Under the pieces are notes generated by a model. That model did not search any database. It was not told where the DNA came from and saw only the letters and a list, made by a program, of their open reading frames with translations. Below are positions 30,597 to 39,771 of a DNA stretch of 42,638 nt, one piece after another; position 1 is the stretch's first letter; every line of letters begins with the position of its first letter. The stretch lies in the NCBI GenBank assembly GCA_016181275.1, contig JACOZQ010000025.1:1-42638 (forward strand), in the 5' to 3' direction. This DNA comes from Candidatus Woesearchaeota archaeon. GTDB taxonomy: Archaea; Nanobdellota; Nanobdellia; SCGC-AAA011-G17; ARS1403. The position numbers and the translations under genes are program-made.

Positions 30597-31775
30597 ATGA
30601 AAAAGATTGGAAGGATATTGACTAAAGCGATTACAAGTGCAGTTATTGCTTTAGGATGCGATAATTTTGATTCGAAAGAAAATCCAGTATCCTATAAAAA
30701 TGCCAATAGGTCTGTTGTAATAGAAAATAGATTATTCGAGGAAAATTCTCCTGATCTGGAAAGCAAAATACAAGAGTTAAGAGAAGAATATGGAATTGAA
30801 AAATCTAAATCCGATAATTTTAGAATTATAGATAAACAGAGCTCGAGGAGGTTATCAAAAACAACTGCTGGAAATGAAACACCAGAATGGATAAATTTCT
30901 TTCAAATCTCTGGAGACTTTAATGATGATGGAAAAGTCAGTTTTGAAGACTTGGTCTTGCTTGCTCAGGGATATAATTTAAAAGACTTAAAATATGATCT
31001 TAGTGGAGATGGAATCATCGATAAGCTTGATTTTGGAATTTTTGTAGGTCAGTTTGGTAGAGAATTAAAAAATAATTTAGAAATTAAAGCTTTTCCAACT
31101 TGGGCTTATGGATATAACAATATAAGTAATATGGTGGGAGCAAAATTAAATGAAGGAAATGCTTATAGTTATTTAATTGATGGAAAAATTGTAAATTCTA
31201 GAATGATACAAAGCCATATGGTCTACTCGGGAGATCTTTTAATGAGATTAAATTTAGATAATTTTGCTGGAAAAAATGTAAAAATCGGAATGGTTGAGCA
31301 TGAAATACAACAAATCGGAGATTTCTTATGGGCGGATCCGGTACAATGGGGGGAGAGGGAATATCGAGTTCCTAAGGTGATATATAGAGGAAAAGACAAA
31401 TATTTAATATTAAGATTTTTTGAAGATCAAGAGCAATATGAAAAGATTGTTCCAAAACCTGCAAGAGACTTTGATGCTAAAAATCCAAATCATTTAGTTT
31501 ATTTTGGTTATAAACCCAAAGAAGTGGAATTTAATATTTTTTCTCCTTATAATGCATTCATGACGATTGAGATTAATGGAAATCCTTTAAATTTAAATGG
31601 TGATGATATTTCTCTTACAACTTCTTATGGTCATGCTTATGTTGTTCCTTATAGCATTAATGGAAATGAGATTAGAATTGATATTTGGAATGGATTTTCT
31701 CTAAGAGAAACAATAGCTACAGATCAAAGAATAAGGTCTGGATTAAATATACTGCCAATAGCAACTGAGTTTTAA
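30597..31775 (+). CDS. Lipoprotein with dockerin-like EF-hand pair
   Basis: 392 residues from ATG 30597, which gives a lipoprotein signal ending IALGC (a frame extension to 30573 precedes it). Around 100-155 lies a duplicated calcium loop, SGDFNDDGKVSFEDLVLLAQ and DLSGDGIIDKLDFGIFVGQF, the pattern of a type I dockerin. The remainder is a beta-rich region without recognised motif. Dockerins bind cohesins, but none is visible. It may instead be a calcium-stabilised surface protein. Confidence 0.75.
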   Translation: MKKIGRILTKAITSAVIALGCDNFDSKENPVSYKNANRSVVIENRLFEENSPDLESKIQELREEYGIEKSKSDNFRIIDKQSSRRLSKTTAGNETPEWINFFQISGDFNDDGKVSFEDLVLLAQGYNLKDLKYDLSGDGIIDKLDFGIFVGQFGRELKNNLEIKAFPTWAYGYNNISNMVGAKLNEGNAYSYLIDGKIVNSRMIQSHMVYSGDLLMRLNLDNFAGKNVKIGMVEHEIQQIGDFLWADPVQWGEREYRVPKVIYRGKDKYLILRFFEDQEQYEKIVPKPARDFDAKNPNHLVYFGYKPKEVEFNIFSPYNAFMTIEINGNPLNLNGDDISLTTSYGHAYVVPYSINGNEIRIDIWNGFSLRETIATDQRIRSGLNILPIATEF

Positions 31776-31789
31776 AGTGATAAAAGAAA

Positions 31790-33244
31790 TTAATCAATAC
31801 CTTGGGCTTTCTGCAGCTTTCCTGAAAAATCAATGTAAACTGCTTTCTCCTCGCTGAATTCATCTAAGCTCCAGCCAGCTTCTTTTCCCCAACCAGTATC
31901 TTTTGTCCCACCAAACGGAAGATGAACTTCAGCTCCTATTGTCGAAGAATTGACATATATAATTCCAAATTCTAATTCATTAATTGCTCTGAATGCATAC
32001 TGCATATTTTCTGTATAAATTGCCGAGGACAAGCCATACTTAACTCCATTGCAAACTTTTATTGCTTCATCTATATTTTTTATTTTTATTAAAACCGTTA
32101 TCGGCCCGAAAATTTCCTCCTGAGCTAATCTTGAATTTGGCTTAACATCTGTGAAAACTGTTGGCTTGAAAAAAAATCCTTTTCCTTTTACCCCCTCTCC
32201 TCCACACAATAATTTTGCTCCTTCCTGCTTGCCAATATCAACATACTGATAAGATTTTTGCAGAGCTGATTTGTTTATTAATGGGCCTATATCTGAATTT
32301 TTCGACATACCATTTCCACATCTTAACTTTTTAGCTTTACCAGTTAGCATCTTTTCAAACTTGCTGAAAATTTTTTCATGAACAATAACTCTAGATGCGG
32401 CCGTGCATCTTTGCCCTGTTGTTCCAAATGCGCCCCATAAAACACCTTCTAAAGCAAGCTTAAGATTAGCATCTTCCATAATTATAATTGCATTCTTACT
32501 TCCCAATTCCAAACTAACTTTTTTAAGCCCTGCATTTTCTCTTATGAATTTTCCTGTATCTCTCGAGCCTGTAAATGACAAACCGTGAATTCTTGGATTC
32601 CTTATTATTGGATTTCCAACTTTATTTCCTGAACCGGTTACTAAATTCAAAACACCCTTTGGCAATCCTGCTTTCTCTATTATCTTTATCAGCTCAACTG
32701 CGCATAAAGGCGTATCTGAAGCCGGCTTGAAAATAATTGTATTACCACAGATTAATGCCGGAGCTATTTTCCATGATGGAATTGCTATCGGAAAGTTCCA
32801 GGGAGTAATTAAACCAACAACGCCAATTGGAATCCTGATTGTCGCATCGAATTTATTTTTTAATTCGCTTGGAGTTGTCCTTCCAAATAACCTGCGACCT
32901 TCTCCTGCCATGTATTCAAAAATATCAATTGCCTCCTGGACATCTCCAGCTGCTTCCTTGTAAACTTTCCCCATTTCTTTAACTTCTAACTTAGTTAAAC
33001 GGTCTTTATCCTTCTTTAATAAATCACGAATCTTGAAAAGGATTTCAGCTCGTTTTGGAGCTGGCGTATCTCTCCATAAAGAAAAATATTTTTCAGCTGC
33101 CTGAACAGCGAGCTCAACATCATTCTCATCAGAATCCTGAAATTTTGCAATTGGCTGCTCAGTAGCCGGGTCTAAAGAAACAAATAATTTTTTAGTCTTT
33201 GAAGAGATCCATTTTCCATCTATGTAATTTTTATAAGTTTGAAT
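31790..33244 (-). CDS. NAD(P)-dependent aldehyde dehydrogenase; start codon appears to be ATT
   Basis: The canonical frame from ATG 32974 (394 aa) lacks the first 90 residues of the fold, but the same frame continues upstream as YKNYIDGKWISS, DPATEQPIAKFQ and WRDTPAPKRAEI, a normal ALDH N-terminus, for 484 residues in all. The only candidate start is ATT at 33244, five bases after GGTGAT; there is no in-frame ATG, GTG or TTG before 32974. Catalytic features are intact: GLITPWNFPIAI, SLELGSKNAII (Glu), TGQRCTAASRV (Cys), EEIFGP. Likely oxidises an aldehyde from amino acid catabolism. Confidence 0.88.
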   Translation of the reverse strand: MQTYKNYIDGKWISSKTKKLFVSLDPATEQPIAKFQDSDENDVELAVQAAEKYFSLWRDTPAPKRAEILFKIRDLLKKDKDRLTKLEVKEMGKVYKEAAGDVQEAIDIFEYMAGEGRRLFGRTTPSELKNKFDATIRIPIGVVGLITPWNFPIAIPSWKIAPALICGNTIIFKPASDTPLCAVELIKIIEKAGLPKGVLNLVTGSGNKVGNPIIRNPRIHGLSFTGSRDTGKFIRENAGLKKVSLELGSKNAIIIMEDANLKLALEGVLWGAFGTTGQRCTAASRVIVHEKIFSKFEKMLTGKAKKLRCGNGMSKNSDIGPLINKSALQKSYQYVDIGKQEGAKLLCGGEGVKGKGFFFKPTVFTDVKPNSRLAQEEIFGPITVLIKIKNIDEAIKVCNGVKYGLSSAIYTENMQYAFRAINELEFGIIYVNSSTIGAEVHLPFGGTKDTGWGKEAGWSLDEFSEEKAVYIDFSGKLQKAQGID

Positions 33245-33302
33245 TGAACATCACCACTGAAATAATATTAATTAGAAAATATATAAAACTTATTATTATC
33301 AA

Positions 33303-34346
33303 TTATTTTTTACCAACTTTCCCCTTAAGTAATTCAAACAAAGGATTATCTGTACCAATCACCATCTTTGTTGAATCTGGCAAAGATTCTTCATAAAGAG
33401 TTAATGTTCTAACAAATCTGTAAAATTCAGGATCTTTACTAAAACCATCTGCATAGACTTTCAATGCTTCAGCATCACCTTCACCTTCTATTCCTCTTGC
33501 TTCCCTATATGCTTCAGATGTAATCTGCCTTAGATCTCTTTCTTTTTCACCCATTATTCTTTCATATTCTCCTTGTCCTTCTGAAAGATACCTTTCTGCT
33601 ATTCTACTCCTCTCGGCAATCATCCGATTCTCTACTGCCTCTTTAACGCTTTCAACATAAGTTAAACCTTTAAGCAATATTCCCATATGAGCTATTCCTA
33701 TTCCATACTCAATACAATCTCTTCTAGAATTTTCTGCTATCTCCTGCATTATCTTATCTCTTCCTTCGTAAACAGAATCAACTTTTGAGGTTTCTCTTAA
33801 CTCTGCTTCTGCAATTTGCATTTCTCTGTTATCTGTTCTTACAACCTCTATTAGATTTCTACTTGTAATTGAGTTTCTTGTTTGATTATCAATTATATCA
33901 TCCAATCTTGACTGAGCTTGATCTACATTATTAACCGTTCTCAAAAATTTTAAGGGATCAGCGATATTCCAAAGTGCTGTAAAATCTGTCCATATAAATT
34001 TTTTATCTCTAGTAGGCACTTCTTCAGGATAACCATTCCATCTTAGAAACCTTCTATCAAACTTTTGAACATCCTGAATAAATGGCATTTTAAAATATAA
34101 TCCTGCTCCTTCTGTATAAGACATTCCTTCTTGATTATAAACTTCTTTTATTCTAGAATTATCGTCTAAAGAATTTAATACAACTCTTACAGGCTTGCCA
34201 AATTGAGTAATTACAACATGCTCTGTTTAATCTACTTTATATAATGATGAATTAATTGCGATTAAACTAAATACTGCTAGTCCTAATTTTGTCAAAGACC
34301 TTCTCAAACTTCTTGGCTTATTTTTTATACTTGAGGGCTTATTCAT
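33303..34346 (-). CDS. hflC: HflC-type SPFH protein interrupted by TAA
   Basis: ATG 34346 overlaps the hflK stop (ATGA) and gives a basic start, a membrane segment and NSSLYKVD, then TAA at 34227-34229 followed at once by TEHVVITQFGKPVRVVLNS and the rest of HflC. CAA would read as the expected Gln, so a C-to-T change is the simplest cause. ATG at 34124 gives a 273-residue piece without the anchor. Domain features: SPFH core (FDRRFLRWNGYPEEV, WTDFTALWNIADP), coiled-coil REARGIEGEGDAEALKVYA. Confidence 0.85.
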
Positions 34347-35464
34347 TTTTCTTTAACTCCAGATAAATTAAACATTCTATAAAAACCAGATCCTAAACCT
34401 TTATCATCAACAATAGTTATATCCAGTCCTAGCAATACTTTTGACATAGTTTCTAAGTACAACCTCTGCTCGGTAATTCTTGGTGCTTCATTATATTCCC
34501 TCAAAACCTGCGAGAATTTATTTACATCCCCTTGAGCTTGATTTACTCTCTCTATTTTATAACCTACAGCAGTTTGAATTTGTCTTTGAGCTTCACCCCT
34601 TGCTTTTGGTATTACTTTGTTATATTCTTCCATGGCTTGATTAATTGTCTCTTCTTTTTTCTGATTAGATTGACTGACTAAATTGAAAGAAGGCCTTACT
34701 CTTAATGGTGCATTTGATGACTGCAATTTAGCAGTAACTATATTGATGCCTGTTTTATAATCATCTAATAGTTTTTGCAACTCTCTTTTTATCATAGCCT
34801 CATTTTCTATTCTGCCAATTGTTATTGCTTCATCAACACTTCCATTTCCTATTACTCTTCTTGTTACAGCCTGACTAGCATCTCTTAGTGTTTGTTTTGG
34901 ATTTTCTAAATTAAATAAATATAAAACTGGATCACTTATTTGATACTGAACAATCAACTCTACATCTGCCATATTTAAATCCCCTGTTAACATTAAGTAT
35001 TCGCTTTTTAAAACACCTTTAGCTTGTTCTCTTAGTCCTTTATCATCTTCTACAGGTTTTAATTCTGCGCTTCTAATAAGATTTTCTAAATCATTATTAC
35101 TAACTTTTCCTTGATCTATTTCTGCAACCCCCAGATATTCAGAAGTTACTCCGGGCCTTAAGGTTCTAAATCCGAACTCTTCTTTCTTGATGGTCTTAAC
35201 TGGAACTTTATCAATTCTCTCAATTCCAAACGGCCACATTAATCTTAATCCTGGTTCTGTTGTTCTAACATATTCTCCAAATCTTCGCACTACCGCCTTT
35301 GATTCTGGAGGCACAGTATATAAAGATGAAAATAAAGTCAAGGCGGCTACTGCCGGGATACCAATATTTCTAATCTTTCTTTTTAAAGACTTAAATTGTC
35401 TTATTGGTTGTTCTGGATTAGCTCCATCTTTTTCAGCAAGATATCTTATAATCTCTTCAATCAT
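34343..35464 (-). CDS. hflK: HflK-type SPFH protein
   Basis: 373 residues: one membrane helix (about 34-50), SPFH start VPPESKAVVRRFGEYVRTTEPG and LMWPFGIERIDKVPVKT, then ADVELIVQYQISDPVLYLFN and a long C-terminal coiled coil (EEYNKVIPKARGEAQRQIQTA). An approximately 50-residue charged insertion at about 105-155 is not usual. With HflC it forms the ring that controls FtsH. The paired bacterial arrangement in an archaeon suggests transfer from bacteria. Confidence 0.9.
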   Translation of the reverse strand: MIEEIIRYLAEKDGANPEQPIRQFKSLKRKIRNIGIPAVAALTLFSSLYTVPPESKAVVRRFGEYVRTTEPGLRLMWPFGIERIDKVPVKTIKKEEFGFRTLRPGVTSEYLGVAEIDQGKVSNNDLENLIRSAELKPVEDDKGLREQAKGVLKSEYLMLTGDLNMADVELIVQYQISDPVLYLFNLENPKQTLRDASQAVTRRVIGNGSVDEAITIGRIENEAMIKRELQKLLDDYKTGINIVTAKLQSSNAPLRVRPSFNLVSQSNQKKEETINQAMEEYNKVIPKARGEAQRQIQTAVGYKIERVNQAQGDVNKFSQVLREYNEAPRITEQRLYLETMSKVLLGLDITIVDDKGLGSGFYRMFNLSGVKEK

Positions 35465-35552
35465 ACAATTATATTAAAGAATAAATCTTATAAACTTATC
35501 GTAGATTAATCACTTTATAATAGTTCTATAATTAAACTATCTGCTTTAGAGA

Positions 35553-35563
35553 AAATATATAAA
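35553..35563 (+). promoter_or_regulatory. TATA box of the flavin disulfide oxidoreductase gene
   Basis: AAATATATAAA lies about 28 nt before ATG 35587, supporting that start over the upstream ATG at 35563, which falls within the box itself. Confidence 0.5.
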
Positions 35564-35586
35564 TGAAAATCTCTTATTTAATTAAC

Positions 35587-36957
35587 ATGATTTATGATTT
35601 AGTTATTATTGGAGGCGGTAGTGCTGGGTTTAGCGCTTCTGGAACTGCTGCTAATAAATTCAACAAAAAAGTCTGCATTATTGAAAAAGGTCCTTTTGGC
35701 GGTCTATGTATTCTTCGTGGATGTATGCCAAGCAAGACTTTAATTTATTCTGCCAGAATTGCAGAGCTGATTAAGAAAGCGAAAGAGTTTGGAATTCATG
35801 TCAATCAAAACATTAAAGTTGATGCTAAGCACATTGTTGAAAGAAAAAATAAAATAATTAAAGGCTTCGCTGACTATAGATTGGAAGCTGTAAAGAAAAA
35901 CAAGAATATTGATCTTGTAAATGGAATGGCTCAATTTATTTCGAAAGATAAAATAAAAGTTGGAGAAAAAATAATCGAAGGAAAAAATTTTTTGGTATCA
36001 ACTGGGAGCAGAGTTTTCATTCCTGACGTTCCAGGATTAAAAGAAATTAAATATCTAACTAGTGATGAAGCTCTTGAGCTGAAAAAACTTCCAAAAAGCT
36101 TGATTGTTCTTGGAGGGGGACCTGTTACACTTGAGCTGGCATATTATTTCCATAATCTTGAAGTTGATGTCACAATCATTCAAAGAAGCAATCATGTGAT
36201 GAGCGACAATGATGAAGACATTGCCGACGTGATTGAAAAAAGCTTTAGGAAAAACGGAATCAAACTTTATACTGGAACTTCATTGAAAAAAATTTATGAA
36301 ATAAATAAAATTAAAATAGTTGAATTTGAGCAGAATAATAAAAATATCAAAGTAAAAGCAGAAGAAATATTGGTTGGGCTTGGAAGAATTCCTGATTTTA
36401 AAAATTTAAACTTGGAGAGAACCGGGATGAAATTAAATGATAAAAGATTGCCTATACTTAATGAGTATTTGCAGACTTCTATAAAAAATATTTATGTTGC
36501 AGGAGATGCCAGCAGAATTTTAGAGGTTGTTAACGTTGCTGTTGAACAAGGCAGAGTTATAGCCAATAACATTTTTGGAAAAAAAGAGAAGATTGATTAT
36601 CATAAATTTCCTGCCGCTGTCTTCACTCATCCTGAAGCTGCATGGATTGGAGTGACTGAGAAGGAAGCTAAAGGAAAAAATATGAATGTTGAAATTGCAA
36701 AACTTCCTTACGAAGATCTTGGGAAAGCTGTTTGTTTGGGAGAAACTGATGGATTTATTAAAATGATTATAGATAAGAAGAGTAAAATAATTTTGGGTGT
36801 TGCCATTGTAGGTCACTTAGCCAGCGACATAATCCATGAAGCAGTTCCTTTGCTCTATAATAAAAATACAATTTATGACCTTACAAAAATGCAGCACATT
36901 CATCCTACATTTGGAGAAATTTACAGCTACTTGGTTGAGGATTGTTGTAATCTGTGA
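35587..36957 (+). CDS. Pyridine nucleotide-disulfide oxidoreductase (Lpd/MerA-like)
   Basis: 456 residues from ATG 35587. FAD motif DLVIIGGGSAGFSAS, redox-active GGLCILRGCMPSK with a Cys-x4-Cys pair, NAD motif LIVLGGGPVTLELAYYF, YVAGDASR, and the C-terminal interface MQHIHPTFGEI with the His-Pro dyad. All class I residues are present. Without lipoyl enzymes nearby, the substrate (dihydrolipoamide, another thiol or a metal) is not determined. The longer frame from 35563 overlaps the TATA box. Confidence 0.88.
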   Translation: MIYDLVIIGGGSAGFSASGTAANKFNKKVCIIEKGPFGGLCILRGCMPSKTLIYSARIAELIKKAKEFGIHVNQNIKVDAKHIVERKNKIIKGFADYRLEAVKKNKNIDLVNGMAQFISKDKIKVGEKIIEGKNFLVSTGSRVFIPDVPGLKEIKYLTSDEALELKKLPKSLIVLGGGPVTLELAYYFHNLEVDVTIIQRSNHVMSDNDEDIADVIEKSFRKNGIKLYTGTSLKKIYEINKIKIVEFEQNNKNIKVKAEEILVGLGRIPDFKNLNLERTGMKLNDKRLPILNEYLQTSIKNIYVAGDASRILEVVNVAVEQGRVIANNIFGKKEKIDYHKFPAAVFTHPEAAWIGVTEKEAKGKNMNVEIAKLPYEDLGKAVCLGETDGFIKMIIDKKSKIILGVAIVGHLASDIIHEAVPLLYNKNTIYDLTKMQHIHPTFGEIYSYLVEDCCNL

Positions 36958-36964
36958 AGATAAG

Positions 36965-36973
36965 TTTTTAAAC
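36965..36973 (+). promoter_or_regulatory. TATA box of the RibD-like gene
   Basis: TTTTTAAAC is 26 nt before ATG 36995. Confidence 0.45.
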
Positions 36974-36994
36974 TTTTATCTAATAAAAATTAAT

Positions 36995-37909
36995 ATGGTT
37001 TCGAAAGAAGATTTAAATTATATTGATAGAGAAAATGATTCTAGGAAATATGGGATAAAAAGATTTGCAAGACTAAAAACTTTATATCAAAATCCTAATT
37101 ATCGAAATTTTACTATAAAAAGCCCTGAGAAAGTAAAAAACATTTATGGTGGTGATGTGATTTGGGTTGACTCTCCTGAAAAAGACAGGGCAAGCGTTGG
37201 ATTAATTTATGTTCAGACATTGGATGGAAGAGCTGCATTTCCTGCTCCCTGGGAAGCTAAAGGCGGGCTTACTGACTGGTATCATTTTAGAGAAATTTTA
37301 AGATTTGGAATTGATGCTGTTGGAGCTGCAAGGAACATGAGAAGAGGAAACAATAATGAAAGGCCTTTGTTATTATCTTTTTATGATCCTGAATTAGTAA
37401 AATATAGAACTAATGAATTACAAAAAGGAAGGCATCCGCTCGGAGTTATTATAACTGGATCAGGAAACATTGATAATGGAATTGATCATCTTGCATTCAG
37501 GTATGAAGGAAAATCTGTAATATTTACATCAAAAGACGGCTTAAAAAATCTTGAAAGCGTTGTCAAGGGAAATTCATCAATGTCTGTTGAGGTAATAGGT
37601 AAAAGCCCTAGAGAACTTGACATGAAAGAGATGCTTAGAATATTAAAATCAAAATATAAAGTTGAAAGATTTTTAGCCCTCGGCGGACCTGGATTTTCAA
37701 CTGATCTTATTAAGCAAGATTGCGTCGATAATTATTTTATTAATATTGCTCCAACATTGTCGGGAGATAATAGAATTAAATCTTTTTTTTCAGCAGAAGA
37801 AAGCCTTCCGAGATTAGTTGACCTGGAACTTGTGAGCTTAAAAATATCAAAAGAGAACACCGGAGAAGGTGGATTTACATTATATCCTCATTATATTCCT
37901 AAAAGATAA
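36995..37909 (+). CDS. RibD C-terminal (DHFR-like) reductase domain protein
   Basis: 304 residues from ATG 36995, chosen by TATA spacing rather than the frame opening at 36836, which overlaps the preceding gene. LIYVQTLDGRAAF, LRFGIDAVGAARNMRRGN, HPLGVIITGSGNID and ALGGPGFSTDLIKQD match the NADPH-binding RibD reductase/DHFR-like fold that reduces a ribosylaminopyrimidine in riboflavin synthesis. Other riboflavin genes are not present, so a different substrate is possible. Confidence 0.78.
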   Translation: MVSKEDLNYIDRENDSRKYGIKRFARLKTLYQNPNYRNFTIKSPEKVKNIYGGDVIWVDSPEKDRASVGLIYVQTLDGRAAFPAPWEAKGGLTDWYHFREILRFGIDAVGAARNMRRGNNNERPLLLSFYDPELVKYRTNELQKGRHPLGVIITGSGNIDNGIDHLAFRYEGKSVIFTSKDGLKNLESVVKGNSSMSVEVIGKSPRELDMKEMLRILKSKYKVERFLALGGPGFSTDLIKQDCVDNYFINIAPTLSGDNRIKSFFSAEESLPRLVDLELVSLKISKENTGEGGFTLYPHYIPKR

Positions 37910-39019
37910 TTAGAATTTAACAGCACAAACATCGCACTTACTTAAAACGCGTTTTTGCGCTATCTCCATTGCTGCTGCTCTTGGATGTATTTTATTTTTC
38001 TTTGCTGAGCTCAAAACTAAATCTGTATTTTTTTTAATTTTTTCTTCAACAAGCTTGAACATTCTCTTTTCATCGCCACCAATATATTCGACATAACTGC
38101 TAATGACACCGCCTGCATTAGCAACAAAATCTGGCACCACTAAAATATTTTTTTTATGCAGCATGATTTCTACTTGCTCAGTCATAGGAATGTTTGAACC
38201 CTCAACAATTAATTTTGCCTTTACTTTGTCTACATCTCCAGGCCTTATTAAATCAGGTATTGCTGCCGTAATCAGGATGTCTGCTTTTACGCCGATGATA
38301 TTGTGGCAGCTCCCTGCTGTTCCAGGATAATTTATAACAGAGCCGGTTTCTTCTTTTATTTTCATTAATTTTTCATAATCCATTCCCCTTTCTAAAAAAA
38401 TACATCCTTGAGAATCTGAAACCGCCACTAATTTAGCTCCTGCTTCTGTCATGAATTTAGCTGCAAATGTTCCAACGTTTCCAAAACCTTCAACGGCAAA
38501 AGTAGCTCCTTTAACATTTTTCTTCATATGCTTTAATGCTACAAAGGTTGCATGTGTTACTCCAAAACCTGTGCTGCCGAGCTCGTGAGGAATGCCGCCC
38601 ATTTTTTTTGGCTTGCCTGTGCATGATTTTTTGTTTCCATTAGCTTTTGCAAACCATTCCATCTCCTGCTCTGCTGTATTTATATCCGGAGCTGCAACAT
38701 ACAAATTAGGACAGATAATTTTCAAAGCCTTTGCAAATGCTTCTATGATTTCTTTTTTCTTTTCTGGCGAGAATTCTTTTGGATTTGCAATTATTCCCGA
38801 TTTTCCTCCGCCAAACGGCAAACCAGCTAGTGCATTTTTCCACGTCATTGTCCTGGCTAGTTTAGCAACTTCATCCATAGAAACTGTTGGCGTCATTCTA
38901 ATCCCGCCTTTAGCAGGACCTAATGCCATATTATCAAGAATTGCATATCCTTTCATTCCAACTTTCGGATTATAGACTTCTATAATTTTTTCCGGCCCAA
39001 ATGCATCAAATTCAACCAC
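37910..39019 (-). CDS. Glu/Leu/Phe/Val-type dehydrogenase, short form
   Basis: 369 residues from GTG 39019, with GAGGTGAACA just before. GPAKGGIRMTP, LPFGGGKSGI (lysine of substrate site), YVAAPDINT, CTGKPKKMGGIP and FAVEGFGNVG (NAD site) are intact. It lacks about 45 N-terminal residues of typical GDH, which brings it close to leucine dehydrogenase length. Oxidative deamination of glutamate or branched amino acids is the expected reaction. It overlaps the K+ channel gene by 40 nt. Confidence 0.9.
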   Translation of the reverse strand: MVEFDAFGPEKIIEVYNPKVGMKGYAILDNMALGPAKGGIRMTPTVSMDEVAKLARTMTWKNALAGLPFGGGKSGIIANPKEFSPEKKKEIIEAFAKALKIICPNLYVAAPDINTAEQEMEWFAKANGNKKSCTGKPKKMGGIPHELGSTGFGVTHATFVALKHMKKNVKGATFAVEGFGNVGTFAAKFMTEAGAKLVAVSDSQGCIFLERGMDYEKLMKIKEETGSVINYPGTAGSCHNIIGVKADILITAAIPDLIRPGDVDKVKAKLIVEGSNIPMTEQVEIMLHKKNILVVPDFVANAGGVISSYVEYIGGDEKRMFKLVEEKIKKNTDLVLSSAKKNKIHPRAAAMEIAQKRVLSKCDVCAVKF

Positions 39020-39423
39020 TGTTCACCTCTGTTTTCACCCGTGCTTACATTATTTTTCTTTCTTATTAAACTTTTTGTCAATATCCTATTAAGCTTTCTC
39101 CTATGTATTGCTGCTCCCTTATATCTTGATTCGTAAATATTTGAAAACAACTTATGGAAATTCTCTCCTTGCTTAATAGTGTGCGCTCCTATTATAGAAC
39201 CTAAAGCATAAAGCATAACACTAATTCCTACTATCGCATATATTGAAACAAAAATCTTTGTCGAATCCTTTGAAGGATATAGATCCCCGTAACCCACTGT
39301 TGTCAGAGTTATTGTTGAAAAATAAAAAGAATCAACATATGACCAGTTTTCGGAGTAATGAAGATAAAAAGTCCCTATCATTAGCAAGAGAACAATGATT
39401 GCAATAGTTATTTTTTCTCTCAT
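38980..39423 (-). CDS. Two-helix K+ channel
   Basis: 147 residues: helix 1 (about 7-23), pore loop with TLTTVGYGDLYPS carrying the TVGYGD selectivity filter, helix 2 (about 58-78), then a basic cytosolic tail. Four subunits would form the pore. The last 13 codons overlap the start of the dehydrogenase gene in another frame. Confidence 0.9.
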   Translation of the reverse strand: MREKITIAIIVLLLMIGTFYLHYSENWSYVDSFYFSTITLTTVGYGDLYPSKDSTKIFVSIYAIVGISVMLYALGSIIGAHTIKQGENFHKLFSNIYESRYKGAAIHRRKLNRILTKSLIRKKNNVSTGENRGEQWLNLMHLGRKKL

Positions 39424-39453
39424 ATAGATTTATCTTTTTTTAAAGATATAAAA

Positions 39454-39702
39454 TTATCTTTTAATTTCCAGCTTCTTTCTTAATTTTGACTCATCAAACC
39501 CCAAGATAAAATCGTCCCAATTACCATCAATTACTGTAACCGGAACTCCCTGCTGAGCTGTTTTTTCTATCATCATTTTTGCTGCTGCCCTATCTTGTAT
39601 AACATTATGCTCTATATAATTCACATTGTGTTTCTTGAAAAACTCTTTAGTGTGCTTGCAATGAATACACGTTGGCGTTGTGAAGATTTCAACTTTTGTC
39701 AT
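39454..39702 (-). CDS. NrdH/glutaredoxin-like protein
   Basis: 82 residues of a minimal thioredoxin fold: VEIFTTPTCIHCKHTKEFF with Cys12 and Cys15, then QQGVPVTVIDG with cis-Pro. Cytosolic. It could reduce the ribonucleotide reductase or CcdA. Confidence 0.9.
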   Translation of the reverse strand: MTKVEIFTTPTCIHCKHTKEFFKKHNVNYIEHNVIQDRAAAKMMIEKTAQQGVPVTVIDGNWDDFILGFDESKLRKKLEIKR

Positions 39703-39771
39703 TTTATCAACTCCTAATTTTGATTTTTGAAAATTCTCAGATTCTGGCGAGTTTATATATTTATTCTTTAG

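Noticed and set aside
8906-34346. Reassigned stop codons (TAA or TGA as sense) to explain interrupted genes
   Set aside because: TAA and TGA end most intact genes here, and the interrupted sites would need different amino acids, so recoding is not a consistent explanation.
36836-36994. Extended N-terminus for the RibD-like protein
   Set aside because: It overlaps the end of the preceding oxidoreductase gene and is upstream of the TATA box at 36965-36973; ATG 36995 fits.
38592-38975. 127-codon open frame on the plus strand
   Set aside because: It is antisense to the well-conserved dehydrogenase gene, with no start signals or protein features of its own.
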